From contig JALUXG010000010.1 in the NCBI GenBank assembly GCA_027019085.1, positions 25,366-89,365 on the forward strand: a stretch of DNA of 64,000 nucleotides. The letters are read 5' to 3'. Below, piece by piece: positions 1-7,976 of the stretch (positions are counted from its first letter, which is position 1; the number at the start of each line of letters is the position of its first letter). The translations under genes and the position numbers were made by a program. Below the pieces are notes generated by a model, which saw only the letters and a list, made by a program, of their open reading frames with translations, ran no database searches and was not told the origin of the DNA. The DNA comes from Rhodanobacteraceae bacterium (GTDB lineage Bacteria > Pseudomonadota > Gammaproteobacteria > Xanthomonadales > Rhodanobacteraceae).

Positions 1-10
1 TGCCGGCGGT

Positions 11-862
11 GTGGTCGCCTTCGGTGCACGCGAGGGCCGCATGCCGGCCCAGGCACTGATGCCCGAAACACAGCTTGCCAGTGGCGCGATGCTGCATCTG
101 CCCTGGACCCTGCAGACCGAGGCACGGCATGCCCAGCCGCTCGGGCAGGCCATGGAAACCCGCTTGCTGGGCAGCGGCGAAGCCGGCGCGCGTACCGCGG
201 ATTTCCTGATGCGAACCCTGGGCATGCGCCTCGCGCATGCGCGCTATTTCAGCCGGCATGACCTGCTGGCCCTGACCTGCGTGCACTACGAACACGCCGG
301 TCTGGCGCCCCTGTGGACGGGCCTCGAAGCCGCCCTGCTCAGTCCGCACGGCACCGAGAACACGGTCAGTGCGCGTGGCCTGCCCCTGCGCTACGAATCC
401 GGCACCATCCACGTCGCCTCGCCACTGGAGCGGCTCGGCAAGGAGCCGCATGAAAATCCCGCAGCCGCCGCCCACACCCTGGCCGGCTGGATCTTCGAAC
501 TGCGCCAGTACGCCGCCGTGCTCGCCGCCCACCGCGTGCCGCTGCGCATCGACGGCGATGCCGACGACCGCGCAGACCTGTACCTTCATCAAGTCGCCGA
601 TGCCGACCCGTCGCTGCCGTCACCAACGCTCTACACACATTCCGCACCCGGCCTGGGCACCGTCGCCATCACCATCGCCCAGGTCGACGGCCCCCGCGTG
701 CACACGCTGGCCCACGCCCTGGTACTGGGCGGTGCGCTGGACGATCACCTGGCCCATCTGGCCCAACGCTACGCCACCCCTGCCACCGCACACCCACTCG
801 GCCGGCTTGTCCTCGACCCCCAGTACGCCCTCACCGTTCCCCCGCCGCAAGCCCTGCACTGA
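11..862 (+). CDS. Unrecognised protein, probably cut by the window start
   Basis: I do not recognise this protein. The reading frame is open to the first base of the window, so the GTG at 11 may be internal and the true start may lie upstream; ATG 41 is another candidate. Codon use is strongly GC-rich at third positions, as in the neighbouring genes, which supports coding. The product (283 residues as read) has no obvious membrane segment or signal peptide. It is rich in Ala, Leu and His, with a mixed alpha/beta look and a late stretch of short hydrophobic segments. It is followed convergently by the toxin gene of a MazEF-like pair. No function is assigned. Confidence 0.6.
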   Translation: MVAFGAREGRMPAQALMPETQLASGAMLHLPWTLQTEARHAQPLGQAMETRLLGSGEAGARTADFLMRTLGMRLAHARYFSRHDLLALTCVHYEHAGLAPLWTGLEAALLSPHGTENTVSARGLPLRYESGTIHVASPLERLGKEPHENPAAAAHTLAGWIFELRQYAAVLAAHRVPLRIDGDADDRADLYLHQVADADPSLPSPTLYTHSAPGLGTVAITIAQVDGPRVHTLAHALVLGGALDDHLAHLAQRYATPATAHPLGRLVLDPQYALTVPPPQALH

Positions 863-973
863 CAACCCGCACGCCACTGCTGCGGAGTGGTGCTCACTTG
901 GGGAAAAAGACTGAACCGCCACGGGGTTCGATGAGGCCCAACGCCAGAGAAGATGGATCGATTCGTCGGGCGA

Positions 974-1318
974 TCACGGCAACGCAAGTACAAGACGCAA
1001 GCCTTCGTCCACCTGCAACATGGTTTTTGCCGGAAGGGACTTGAGCCTGGAGGTCAGCAACGAACGATCCAGCGTGATGAGTTGAGAAACGTTGACGACC
1101 GACGCTTTCGGCAAGCCCGCCTCGGATTTCACCAAGCGTACGTTTCCTGGTGCATCAGCCAGGGCCAGGTTCGATGACACAACAGCCACAATCACGGTGG
1201 CGATGCGGCTATCGTTGAATGGCTTGGATTGGACAACAAGTACCGGCCGTCGGAAACCTGGACCGGATCCTGTAGGCGTCGGTAGTGAAGCCCACCACAA
1301 CTCACCACGCTTCATCAT
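974..1318 (-). CDS. mazF: MazF/PemK-family toxin (endoribonuclease)
   Basis: This is a 114-residue protein of the PemK/MazF fold, whose members cleave mRNA and are neutralised by a cognate antitoxin. The N-terminus RGELWWASLPTPTGSGPG, followed by FRRPVLVVQS and a conserved Asn-Asp-Ser stretch, is the classic family signature (beta1-beta2 loop, then the catalytic Arg region). The start ATG at 1318 (or the adjacent ATG at 1315) lies inside the antitoxin gene, giving a 17-base overlap typical of translationally coupled toxin-antitoxin pairs. Length matches the family (about 110 residues). The target site specificity cannot be read from sequence. Confidence 0.88.
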   Translation of the reverse strand: MMKRGELWWASLPTPTGSGPGFRRPVLVVQSKPFNDSRIATVIVAVVSSNLALADAPGNVRLVKSEAGLPKASVVNVSQLITLDRSLLTSRLKSLPAKTMLQVDEGLRLVLALP

Positions 1319-1544
1319 CTACCAATTCGAGTTGTGCATGCATCACTGCCTGCTCCACGTCCGAATGCTCTTCGGCATAGACCGCGTTCAACTGCTCCGT
1401 AACGGCCTTGCCACCGTGTCTTGCTACATACTCTTGCAAAGCTTCGGTAAACAGCCGACTTCGCGGAATCGACCGCTGCCTGGCCAGACGCTCAGCAGCG
1501 TCAAAGACTGGATCCGGGACTGAGATTGCCACTTTCATGCCCAT
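1302..1544 (-). CDS. mazE: MazE-like ribbon-helix-helix antitoxin
   Basis: This 80-residue protein has an N-terminal MKVAISVPDPVFDAAERLA segment typical of ribbon-helix-helix DNA-binding antitoxins. Its acidic C-terminal tail (VDDEAW end) would wrap the toxin. It is upstream of and overlaps the toxin gene, the usual antitoxin-first order. ATG 1544 or the in-frame ATG 1538 could start it. No Shine-Dalgarno sequence is visible before either. A tandem GGTATWAC repeat, a likely operator, ends three bases upstream of ATG 1544. Antitoxins of this type normally autorepress the operon. Confidence 0.82.
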   Translation of the reverse strand: MGMKVAISVPDPVFDAAERLARQRSIPRSRLFTEALQEYVARHGGKAVTEQLNAVYAEEHSDVEQAVMHAQLELVDDEAW

Positions 1545-1546
1545 AC

Positions 1547-1565
1547 GGTATTACTTTGGTATAAC
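1547..1565 (-). promoter_or_regulatory. Tandem GGTATWAC repeat upstream of the mazE-like gene (likely operator)
   Basis: GGTATTAC (1547-1554) and GGTATAAC (1558-1565) are direct repeats with an 11-base period, one helical turn. They lie immediately before the antitoxin start on the minus strand. Ribbon-helix-helix antitoxins typically bind such phased short repeats. The operator role is inferred. Confidence 0.5.
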
Positions 1566-1823
1566 AGCTGCAACATCAGACCGGTGGCCTGGTAATCCCC
1601 TCCGTTCCCATTCCCCGCCCCTATTCCCCGTTATGGACGCTGAGGGCATGACTGCCCGAACGCGACACCTGTCATGACAAGGGCTCAATCGGTTCGCCGA
1701 TTGCCTTGACACGCAGCGCCAATGCGAGGAGGGTCCGGGGCCACTGTCTTCGCGAACCCGCATGTCGTGGCCGAGGCCGGGTGCAGGGTTGCGGAACGAA
1801 TCCTGTCTTGCTGCTCGCGGGGT

Positions 1824-2858
1824 ATGGCCATGACTGCACTGTCTCCGGCACGGATCATGGAAACCGGGATGGCATTCTGGCCATCGAAGGTCTTGCTCTC
1901 GGCCGTGGAACTGGATCTGTTCTCGGTGCTTGGCGACAAGGCGATGGATGGCAGCGCCCTGCAACGGGCCGTGCGGCTGCATGCGCGGGCCAATCCGGAT
2001 TTCTTCGACGCCCTGGTTGCGCTCGGCTTTCTTGATCGCGAAGGCGACGGTGCCGGTGCGTCGTACCGCAATACCGCGGAAACGGCGTTATTCCTCGATC
2101 GCAGCAGCCCGCAGTACATGGGCGGCTTCCTGACCATGGTCAATGCGCGCCTGTACCGATTCTGGGGCGACCTCACCGAAGCCTTGCGCACCGGCCGGCC
2201 GCAGAACGAGATCAAGGCCACCGGAAAATCCATGTTCGAGGAGCTGTACAGCCAGCCGGAACGTCTGGATCAGTTTCTCAAGGCCATGAGCGGAATTTCA
2301 GCCGGCAACTTTCAGGCGCTGGCCGACACGTTCGATTTTTCCGGGTACCGCACCGTGTGCGATGCCGGGGGCGCCACCGGACTGCTGTCGACCACCCTGG
2401 CCGCCAAGCATCCCCATCTGCACTGCATCAGCGCCGATCTGCCGGCGGTGCTGCCCATCGCGCAAAGGCACATCGAGGCCTGCGGACTGAGTGACCGGGT
2501 AACGGCGCAGGCGCTGGACTTTTTCACCGACCCGCTGCCCCGCGCCGATGTCATCACCATGGGCATGATTCTCCACGACTGGAGCCTGGAGAAGAAGAAA
2601 CAGTTGATCCGGGCCGCCTACGATGCCCTGCCCGAGGGCGGCGCGTTCATCGTCATCGAGAACCTGATCGACGATGCGCGACGCGAAAACGCCTTCGGTC
2701 TCATGATGTCGCTCAACATGCTGATCGAGTTCGGGGATGCCTTCGATTACACCGGCGCCGATTTCTCGCGCTGGTGCGGGGAGGCCGGGTTTGCCTCGAC
2801 TCGGGTCCTGCCGCTCGGCGGACCGGCCAGCGCGGCCGTGGCCTTCAAACAGGCTTAG
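1824..2858 (+). CDS. SAM-dependent O-methyltransferase (COMT/ASMT type)
   Basis: This is a class I methyltransferase of the plant-COMT/acetylserotonin-O-methyltransferase type (about 344 residues). The N-terminal 100 residues form the dimerisation/winged-helix segment (LFSVLGDKAMDGSALQRA onwards). The Rossmann domain starts at VCDAGGATGLLSTTLA (SAM-binding loop), followed by SADLPAVLPIA and FTDPLPRADVITMGMILHDW, where the His-Asp pair matches the catalytic region of the family. The open frame extends upstream to 1722, but ATG 1824 gives the family length and a normal N-terminus. The substrate cannot be inferred; there is no adjacent biosynthetic cluster. It lies alone between the toxin-antitoxin pair and a convergent GNAT gene. 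Confidence 0.85.
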   Translation: MAMTALSPARIMETGMAFWPSKVLLSAVELDLFSVLGDKAMDGSALQRAVRLHARANPDFFDALVALGFLDREGDGAGASYRNTAETALFLDRSSPQYMGGFLTMVNARLYRFWGDLTEALRTGRPQNEIKATGKSMFEELYSQPERLDQFLKAMSGISAGNFQALADTFDFSGYRTVCDAGGATGLLSTTLAAKHPHLHCISADLPAVLPIAQRHIEACGLSDRVTAQALDFFTDPLPRADVITMGMILHDWSLEKKKQLIRAAYDALPEGGAFIVIENLIDDARRENAFGLMMSLNMLIEFGDAFDYTGADFSRWCGEAGFASTRVLPLGGPASAAVAFKQA

Positions 2859-2891
2859 GCTGGCTGGGCTCATGCGGCAGCTGGGCTTGGC

Positions 2892-3347
2892 TCAGGCGAA
2901 CTCGACTTCGTACATGTGGTAGTGACAGCGGCGCATGCCCAGGCCTTCGTAGGTCTGCTGGGCACGGCGGTTTTCGTGTTCGACGTACAGGCGCAGGCCG
3001 ACCGCGCCGGCTTCGCGCGCACGCTGCTCGACCGCGGCGTACAGGGCGCGGAAGACCCCGCTGCGCCGCGCTTTGGGGGCCACGTACACGCTCTGGATCC
3101 AGAAGAAGTCGCCGTTGCGCCAGTCGCTCCATTCGTAGGTGACCAGCAGGCTGCCCACCGCGCGCCCATCGCGTTCGGCGATCAGATAGAAGCCGCGCTG
3201 CGGCTCGTCCAATACAGCGCGTACGCCGGCGGCGAGCACCGCGCGGTCCAGCGCCTTGTCCTCAGTTTCGATGGCCATGGCGGCATTCCACGCCACCAGG
3301 TCATCGAGATCCTCGTGGCTCGCGGGTCGGATGCGTGGTGCGCTCAC
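2892..3347 (-). CDS. GNAT-family N-acetyltransferase
   Basis: This is a 151-residue single-domain GNAT enzyme, predicted to transfer acetyl from acetyl-CoA to an amine. The core is visible as WIQSVYVAPKARRSGVFRAL (beta4 plus the acetyl-CoA pyrophosphate loop, here a variant RxxGxxR/A) and LRLYVEHENRRAQQTYEGLG near the C-terminus, the usual motif B. Family length is normal. It is convergent with the methyltransferase gene (33-base gap) and 75 bases downstream of the phhA stop on the same strand, so it could be co-transcribed with phhA. Substrate unknown. Confidence 0.85.
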   Translation of the reverse strand: MSAPRIRPASHEDLDDLVAWNAAMAIETEDKALDRAVLAAGVRAVLDEPQRGFYLIAERDGRAVGSLLVTYEWSDWRNGDFFWIQSVYVAPKARRSGVFRALYAAVEQRAREAGAVGLRLYVEHENRRAQQTYEGLGMRRCHYHMYEVEFA

Positions 3348-3422
3348 GGCAGGTTCTCGCTCGGTCGGGGAGCGGACAGCCTAGTACGCCCCGCGCACGA
3401 GGAAAACCTGCGGCCGATGCCC

Positions 3423-4310
3423 TCAGGCGTCGGCGTCGGTGGCAAAGCCCTCGCGGGTGCCGCGGTGGAACACCTTGTCGGTCTCCAGCACGTCGCGCGC
3501 ACGGATGTCGTCCATGGCCTTCACCTGGCGGTAGATCGGCGTGAAGTCCGGACGCGTGGCCTCGAACAGCTGCTCGAAGTCGTCGATCACGAAGTAGGTC
3601 TGCTGGTAGGTGTCGATGCGGTAGCGCGTGCGCATGATGCGCTCGAGGTCGAAGCCGATCCGGTTGGGGGCGTCCGATTCCAGGCAGTAGATCGACTCGC
3701 CCTTGGAACTGACGATGCCGGCGCCGTAGATGCGCAGGCCCTCGGGCGTGGCGATCAGGCCGAACTCGACGGTGTACCAGTACAAGCGCGTGAGGTTGAG
3801 CAGGGCGTGTTCACCGATACCGTGGGCCTTGAGCGCGCCGCGGCCGTAGGCCTGCATGTAATCGGCGAACACCGGGTTCATCAGCAGCGGCACGTGGCCG
3901 AACAGGTCGTGGAACAGGTCCGGTTCGGAGATGTAGTCGATCTGCTCGGGCTTGCGGATCCACCAGGTCACCGGGAAGCGGCGGTTGGCCAGGTGCTCGA
4001 AGAAGGTGTACTCGGGCAGAAGGCCTTCCACGCCGACCAGCTCCCAGCCGGTGGCCGCGCGCAGGATGGGGTTGAGTTCGTCGAAGCGTGGAATGGCGTC
4101 CGCGCTCATCTTCAATGTGTTCTGGCTTTCCAGAAACTCGCGGCAGGCACGGCCGGGAAGGATCGCGCGCTGCCGCTCGAACAGCTCGCCCCACACGTGA
4201 TGGTCCACGGCGCTGTAGTCCTGCCACGGCTGCTCGACCACACCGGTGGCATAGACCGGTATGGTCCCGCGGTCGGTCTGCTGGTGTTCGACCCTTTGTG
4301 GCGTGTTCAT
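3423..4310 (-). CDS. phhA: Phenylalanine 4-monooxygenase
   Basis: A tetrahydropterin- and iron-dependent hydroxylase converting phenylalanine to tyrosine (295 residues). The iron ligands are visible: HDLFGH (His134 and His139) and the Glu of YWYTVEFG (about residue 182). I place the start at ATG 4310, preceded by a GAGGG ribosome site; the frame is open to 4367 but gives an atypical N-terminal extension. Monomeric bacterial enzymes are 260-300 residues, so the length fits. The gene is divergent from an Lrp/AsnC regulator, with an AT-rich spacer holding a palindrome. That arrangement suggests local control by amino-acid signals. No pterin carbinolamine dehydratase gene is adjacent. Confidence 0.96.
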   Translation of the reverse strand: MNTPQRVEHQQTDRGTIPVYATGVVEQPWQDYSAVDHHVWGELFERQRAILPGRACREFLESQNTLKMSADAIPRFDELNPILRAATGWELVGVEGLLPEYTFFEHLANRRFPVTWWIRKPEQIDYISEPDLFHDLFGHVPLLMNPVFADYMQAYGRGALKAHGIGEHALLNLTRLYWYTVEFGLIATPEGLRIYGAGIVSSKGESIYCLESDAPNRIGFDLERIMRTRYRIDTYQQTYFVIDDFEQLFEATRPDFTPIYRQVKAMDDIRARDVLETDKVFHRGTREGFATDADA

Positions 4311-4394
4311 GGCCCGGCCCTCGCATGCATGGCTTCGTGCTACCAGCATAGACAACGCGGTGCACAAGATGGTTGCGATCTTGTTCCATTTGGC

Positions 4395-4421
4395 TGCATA
4401 TTGGCAATAATATTGTGCATA
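4395..4421. promoter_or_regulatory. Palindrome in the phhA-lrp spacer (candidate Lrp-type operator)
   Basis: A perfect CAATAATATTG palindrome (4405-4415) is flanked by TGCATA copies at 4395-4400 and 4416-4421. It sits about 22 bases before the regulator start, in the AT-rich divergent spacer. Lrp/AsnC proteins bind AT-rich imperfect palindromes of this size. The function is inferred. Confidence 0.45.
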
Positions 4422-4442
4422 TCAATCTAATTGTCGAAGATC

Positions 4443-4931
4443 ATGCAGATTCCACGAATCGACCGCACGGACCGCCGCATTCTCGACGTGCTCCAGCACC
4501 AGGGGCGCATCACCAATGCCGAACTTGCCGAGCGGGTGCAATTGTCGGCCTCGGCCTGCCTGCGGCGGGTGCAGCGGCTGGAGGAGGCCGGCGTGATTGC
4601 CGGCTACGCCGCACGCATCGAGCCGCAGGCGGTCGGGCTGGGCCTGCAGGCCTTCGTGCGGGTGCAGCTCAAGCAGCACGATGGCGCGACCATCGAACGC
4701 TTTGTCCGGCTGGTCAACGACTGGGACGAGGTGGCCGCATGCCATGCCCTGACCGGCGACATGGATTACCTGCTGCATATCCATGTCGAGGACCTGGATC
4801 ACTTCTCGCGGTTCCTGCTCGACCAGTTGCTCAATACGGCCGGCGTGGCCGACGTCAATTCCAGTTTCGTGCTGCGTACCGTCAAGCAAGCAGCGGCCCT
4901 GCCGCTGGGACGGCGCGACGCGTCGGCATGA
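4443..4931 (+). CDS. Lrp/AsnC-family transcriptional regulator
   Basis: This 162-residue regulator has an N-terminal winged HTH (DRTDRRILDVLQHQGRIT and ELAERVQLSASACLRRVQ, residues about 7-55). The C-terminal RAM ligand-binding/oligomerisation domain includes ACHALTGDMDYLLHIHVED. ATG 4443 is preferred over an upstream TTG at 4431. It is divergent from phhA and probably controls it, or itself, in response to an aromatic or other amino acid. The symbol is left blank because the family has many paralogues and the ligand is not evident. No output other than phhA is adjacent. Confidence 0.92.
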   Translation: MQIPRIDRTDRRILDVLQHQGRITNAELAERVQLSASACLRRVQRLEEAGVIAGYAARIEPQAVGLGLQAFVRVQLKQHDGATIERFVRLVNDWDEVAACHALTGDMDYLLHIHVEDLDHFSRFLLDQLLNTAGVADVNSSFVLRTVKQAAALPLGRRDASA

Positions 4932-4976
4932 GCCGGTGGATGTTTGCGTATCGCCTCGCGTATCCTTTCAGGATCG

Positions 4977-5789
4977 ATGGATACCCCGTACCGGCCCCTG
5001 GACACGATGCGCGACCCCTGGCGCACCCTGCGTTACCTGTATCGCGTGCCGCTGCTGCTGCTGCATGTACTGCTGGCCATCATGCTTGCGCTGCTCGTGT
5101 TCACCTGGCGACGCGAGGCCGTCGCGCGCCACGGTCGTGAACCGGTTTCCCATCGCCTGATCCGCTGGTGGTCGCGGCTCCTGCTGCGCATCTTCGGTTT
5201 TCGCGTGCAACGCTACGGTACGCCCCTGCCCGATCCGGTGCTTTTCGTGTGCAACCATTCCTCGTGGCTGGACATCGTGCTGATCCACAGCCAGCGCGCG
5301 GCCTGTTTCGTGGCCAAGGCCGAGATCGCCCGCTGGCCCCTGGTCGGCTGGTTGGCGGCCTGCGGCGGCACCATTTTCCATCGCCGAGGGAGCAACCATT
5401 CGCTGTCCCTGGTGATGAAGGAGATGACCCGCCGTCTGCGCAAGGGCCGGTCGGTGGCGGTATTCCCGGAAGGGGGCACCAATGACGGGCATACCCTGAA
5501 GGTTTTCCACGCGCGCATCTTCCAGGCGGCGCTGGATGCGGATGTCGCGGTGCAGCCGGCCGCGCTGCGTTTCAGCCGCGAAGGCGTGCGCTGTTACGAC
5601 GCGGGCTTCCTGCCTGAAGAAAGCTTTCTGGCCTGCTTCGTGCGCTTGCTGGGTGCACCGCCCCTGGACGTGGAGGTGCATTTCCTGCCCACCGTGCCGC
5701 GTTCGGATGCCGGACGCCGCCGCATGGCGGATGCCGCGCGCCAGTCCATTGCCGACGTCCTCGATGCCCCGAGCGGAGCGCAATCTTGA
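4977..5789 (+). CDS. 1-acyl-sn-glycerol-3-phosphate acyltransferase (PlsC-like)
   Basis: A membrane acyltransferase of about 270 residues, predicted to acylate lysophosphatidic acid or a related lysolipid. The four-block signature is clear: NHSSWLD (catalytic His94/Asp99), GTIFHRRGS, and FPEGGT at about 163-168. An N-terminal hydrophobic segment (LLLLHVLLAIMLALLVF) anchors it in the inner membrane. ATG 4977 has a CAGGA site upstream and is preferred to TTG 4944. Its stop overlaps the start of the next gene by four bases (TTGA), so the two are probably translationally coupled, a pairing that suggests linked lipid or ester metabolism. It is probably one of several PlsC paralogues in the genome. 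Confidence 0.92.
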   Translation: MDTPYRPLDTMRDPWRTLRYLYRVPLLLLHVLLAIMLALLVFTWRREAVARHGREPVSHRLIRWWSRLLLRIFGFRVQRYGTPLPDPVLFVCNHSSWLDIVLIHSQRAACFVAKAEIARWPLVGWLAACGGTIFHRRGSNHSLSLVMKEMTRRLRKGRSVAVFPEGGTNDGHTLKVFHARIFQAALDADVAVQPAALRFSREGVRCYDAGFLPEESFLACFVRLLGAPPLDVEVHFLPTVPRSDAGRRRMADAARQSIADVLDAPSGAQS

Positions 5790-6805
5790 GTCTGCCGCGC
5801 GGTTCCGATTTCACCCCACCCGCCCTGCTGCGCAACGCGCACGTGCAGACCATGCTGTCTTCCAGCAGCCTGCGCCGGCTGTTTCTGCGCAAGCGCATGG
5901 CCTTGGTGCGCAAGACTGCCGAACCGGTACATTTCACCCTGACCGACGGTGTGCGTCTGGAAGGTGCAGTAACCCGGCAAAGGGTCCGCGAGATGCCGCG
6001 CGGTCTGGCCGTGGTCTACCACGGCTGGGAAGGCAGCATCGATTCTTCCTATGTCCTGCAGACCGGGGCCAGCCTGCTGGAAGCGGGTTGGGACGTGTTC
6101 CGGCTCAATTTTCGCGACCACGGCGATACGCATCATCTCAATGCCGGACTGTTCCATTCCTGCCTGATCGACGAGGTGGTCGAAGCGACCACCGAGGCTG
6201 TGGCACGTCTGCGCCCCGGCCAGGCACCGGTCGCGCTGGCCGGATTTTCCCTGGGTGGCAATTTCGCCCTGCGGGTTGCGTTGCGCGCACCACGCATCGG
6301 TCTGCCGCTGGCCTGCACCGTGGCGGTGTGCCCCGTGATCGACCCGCACGCGGGTCTGCACGCCCTGGAAACCGCACCGTGGATCTACGAATGGTATTTC
6401 ATGCACAAGTGGCGCGGATCGCTCAAGCGCAAGCAACGACTGTTTCCTGCCCATGATTATTTTGGGCGCGAAGACCTGGGGCAGGGCCTGCGCGGAATGA
6501 CCCGCAGCCTGGTCGAGCGGCACACCGATTTCGGCACGCTCGATGCCTATCTGGACGGCTATGCGGTGAGCGGCGCGCGACTTTCCGCACTGGCCGTGCC
6601 GACTACCATCCTCACTTCCGAAGACGATCCGGTCATTCCTGTACGTGAATTTCGTGAGCTGGATCTGCCCGATTGCGTCGAGCTCGATATCGCGCCCCGC
6701 GGCGGCCATTGCAGCTTCATCGACAACTGGTGGCTACGCAGCTTTACCGACGACTACATCACCGCACGCTTCAATGCCGCGGTCGAACCTCGTGCCGGCA
6801 ACTGA
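5786..6805 (+). CDS. YheT-like alpha/beta hydrolase
   Basis: This 339-residue alpha/beta hydrolase belongs to the COG0429 (YheT/UPF0017) type. The N-terminus (FTPPALLRNAHVQTML) is diagnostic of that group. The nucleophile elbow is GFSLGG (Ser), and the acid and His lie near TILTSEDDPVIP and APRGGHCSFI. The start is TTG 5786, overlapping the plsC stop by four bases; this fits the family N-terminus exactly. The native substrate of the family is uncertain (short-chain ester or lipid hydrolysis). Coupling to a PlsC gene suggests a lipid-related role, but that is inference. Confidence 0.88.
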   Translation: MSLPRGSDFTPPALLRNAHVQTMLSSSSLRRLFLRKRMALVRKTAEPVHFTLTDGVRLEGAVTRQRVREMPRGLAVVYHGWEGSIDSSYVLQTGASLLEAGWDVFRLNFRDHGDTHHLNAGLFHSCLIDEVVEATTEAVARLRPGQAPVALAGFSLGGNFALRVALRAPRIGLPLACTVAVCPVIDPHAGLHALETAPWIYEWYFMHKWRGSLKRKQRLFPAHDYFGREDLGQGLRGMTRSLVERHTDFGTLDAYLDGYAVSGARLSALAVPTTILTSEDDPVIPVREFRELDLPDCVELDIAPRGGHCSFIDNWWLRSFTDDYITARFNAAVEPRAGN

Positions 6806-6847
6806 TGGTGTAATCTGTACGACCGACCGTCCCGGAGGAAGCCTCCG

Positions 6848-7945
6848 ATGCGCTACGTGTCCGTCCTGATGCTGTGCATGCTCGCCGCCCCTGTCCTTGC
6901 GGCACCGCCCATCCAGCGCCTGACGATGCCGCCCGGCTTCCATGTCTCGATCTTCAGCGACCAGGTGCCTTCTGCACGGGAAATGGCGCTGGGCGATGAC
7001 GGCACGATCTATGTCGGCTCGATGGGCGCAGGCAAGGTCTATGCCCTGGCCGACCGCAACCATGACGGGCGTGCCGAGCGCGTGCGGGTCATCGCCGACG
7101 GACTGCGCATGCCCGTCGGCGTGGCCTTCAAGGACGGCAACCTGTACGTTTCGGCCGTCAGTCGTATCCTCGAACTGCCGGATATCGGCAAGCATCTCGA
7201 TGCTCCACCACACCCGCGCGTGGTGGTCGACGACCTGCCCACCGACCGCCACCACGGCTGGAAATTCATCGCTTTCGGCCCGGATGGCAAGCTTTACGTG
7301 CCGATCGGTGCGCCCTGCAACATCTGCGACCCACCGTTGCCGTATGCCGCCCTGTGGCGCATGAACCCCGACGGCAGCGACCGCCAGCTGGTCGCTCGCG
7401 GGATCCGCAACAGCGTGGGTTTTGCCTGGCAGCCGGGCAGCGGCAAGCTGTGGTTCACCGACAACGGCCGCGACTGGATGGGCGATGACCAGCCCAGCGA
7501 CGAGCTGAACCGCATCGACCGCATCGGCGAGCATTTCGGCTACCCCTACTGCCATCAGGGCGACCTGCCCGATCCCGAATTCGGCAAGGGGCATCCTTGC
7601 CACGACTACACACCCCCCGCACTGAAACTGGGCGCGCACGTCGCGCCACTGGGCATGCGCTTCTACACCGGGAAGATGTTCCCCAGGGCATACCACGGCG
7701 CCATCCTGGTCGCCGAACACGGCTCGTGGAACCGCTCCACCAAGAGTGGCTATCGCGTGATGGTGGTGGCCGTGAAAGGGAATCGCGTCGTTCGCCAGTG
7801 GCCCTTGCTGGATGGCTTCGAAAAAAACCAGAAGGCCTGGGGGCGGCCCGCCGATGTGCTGGTGCTGCCCGACGGCAGCGTGCTGGTCAGCGATGATCTG
7901 GCCGGTGCGATTTACCGCATCACCTGGCGCAAACCGCAAGCTTGA
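6848..7945 (+). CDS. Secreted PQQ-type sugar/sorbosone dehydrogenase
   Basis: This 365-residue protein is a six-bladed beta-propeller of the soluble glucose/sorbosone dehydrogenase family (GSDH, COG2133). An N-terminal signal peptide (MRYVSVLMLCMLAAPVLAAP) predicts periplasmic export. Blade repeats such as MALGDDGTIYVGSMGAGKVYAL and FGPDGKLYVPIGAPCN, and the NPDGSD/ARGIRNSVGFAW segment with its conserved Arg-Asn, are typical. A paired-Cys motif (CNIC) may form a disulfide. Family enzymes oxidise aldoses or sorbosone using PQQ; many homologues have unproven cofactor use. It lies 31 bases before a PEBP-family gene and may be co-transcribed with it. Confidence 0.86.
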   Translation: MRYVSVLMLCMLAAPVLAAPPIQRLTMPPGFHVSIFSDQVPSAREMALGDDGTIYVGSMGAGKVYALADRNHDGRAERVRVIADGLRMPVGVAFKDGNLYVSAVSRILELPDIGKHLDAPPHPRVVVDDLPTDRHHGWKFIAFGPDGKLYVPIGAPCNICDPPLPYAALWRMNPDGSDRQLVARGIRNSVGFAWQPGSGKLWFTDNGRDWMGDDQPSDELNRIDRIGEHFGYPYCHQGDLPDPEFGKGHPCHDYTPPALKLGAHVAPLGMRFYTGKMFPRAYHGAILVAEHGSWNRSTKSGYRVMVVAVKGNRVVRQWPLLDGFEKNQKAWGRPADVLVLPDGSVLVSDDLAGAIYRITWRKPQA

Positions 7946-7976
7946 GCGGATACGCCAAGAGACCCAAGGAGAGCTC

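Noticed and set aside
1545..1823. The spacer before the methyltransferase as a further small gene
   Set aside because: Short frames here lack ribosome sites and have no family resemblance; apart from the antitoxin operator I see nothing.
2916..4430. A 504-residue plus-strand frame over the GNAT and phhA genes
   Set aside because: It is antisense to phhA and the GNAT gene, both with catalytic motifs in place.
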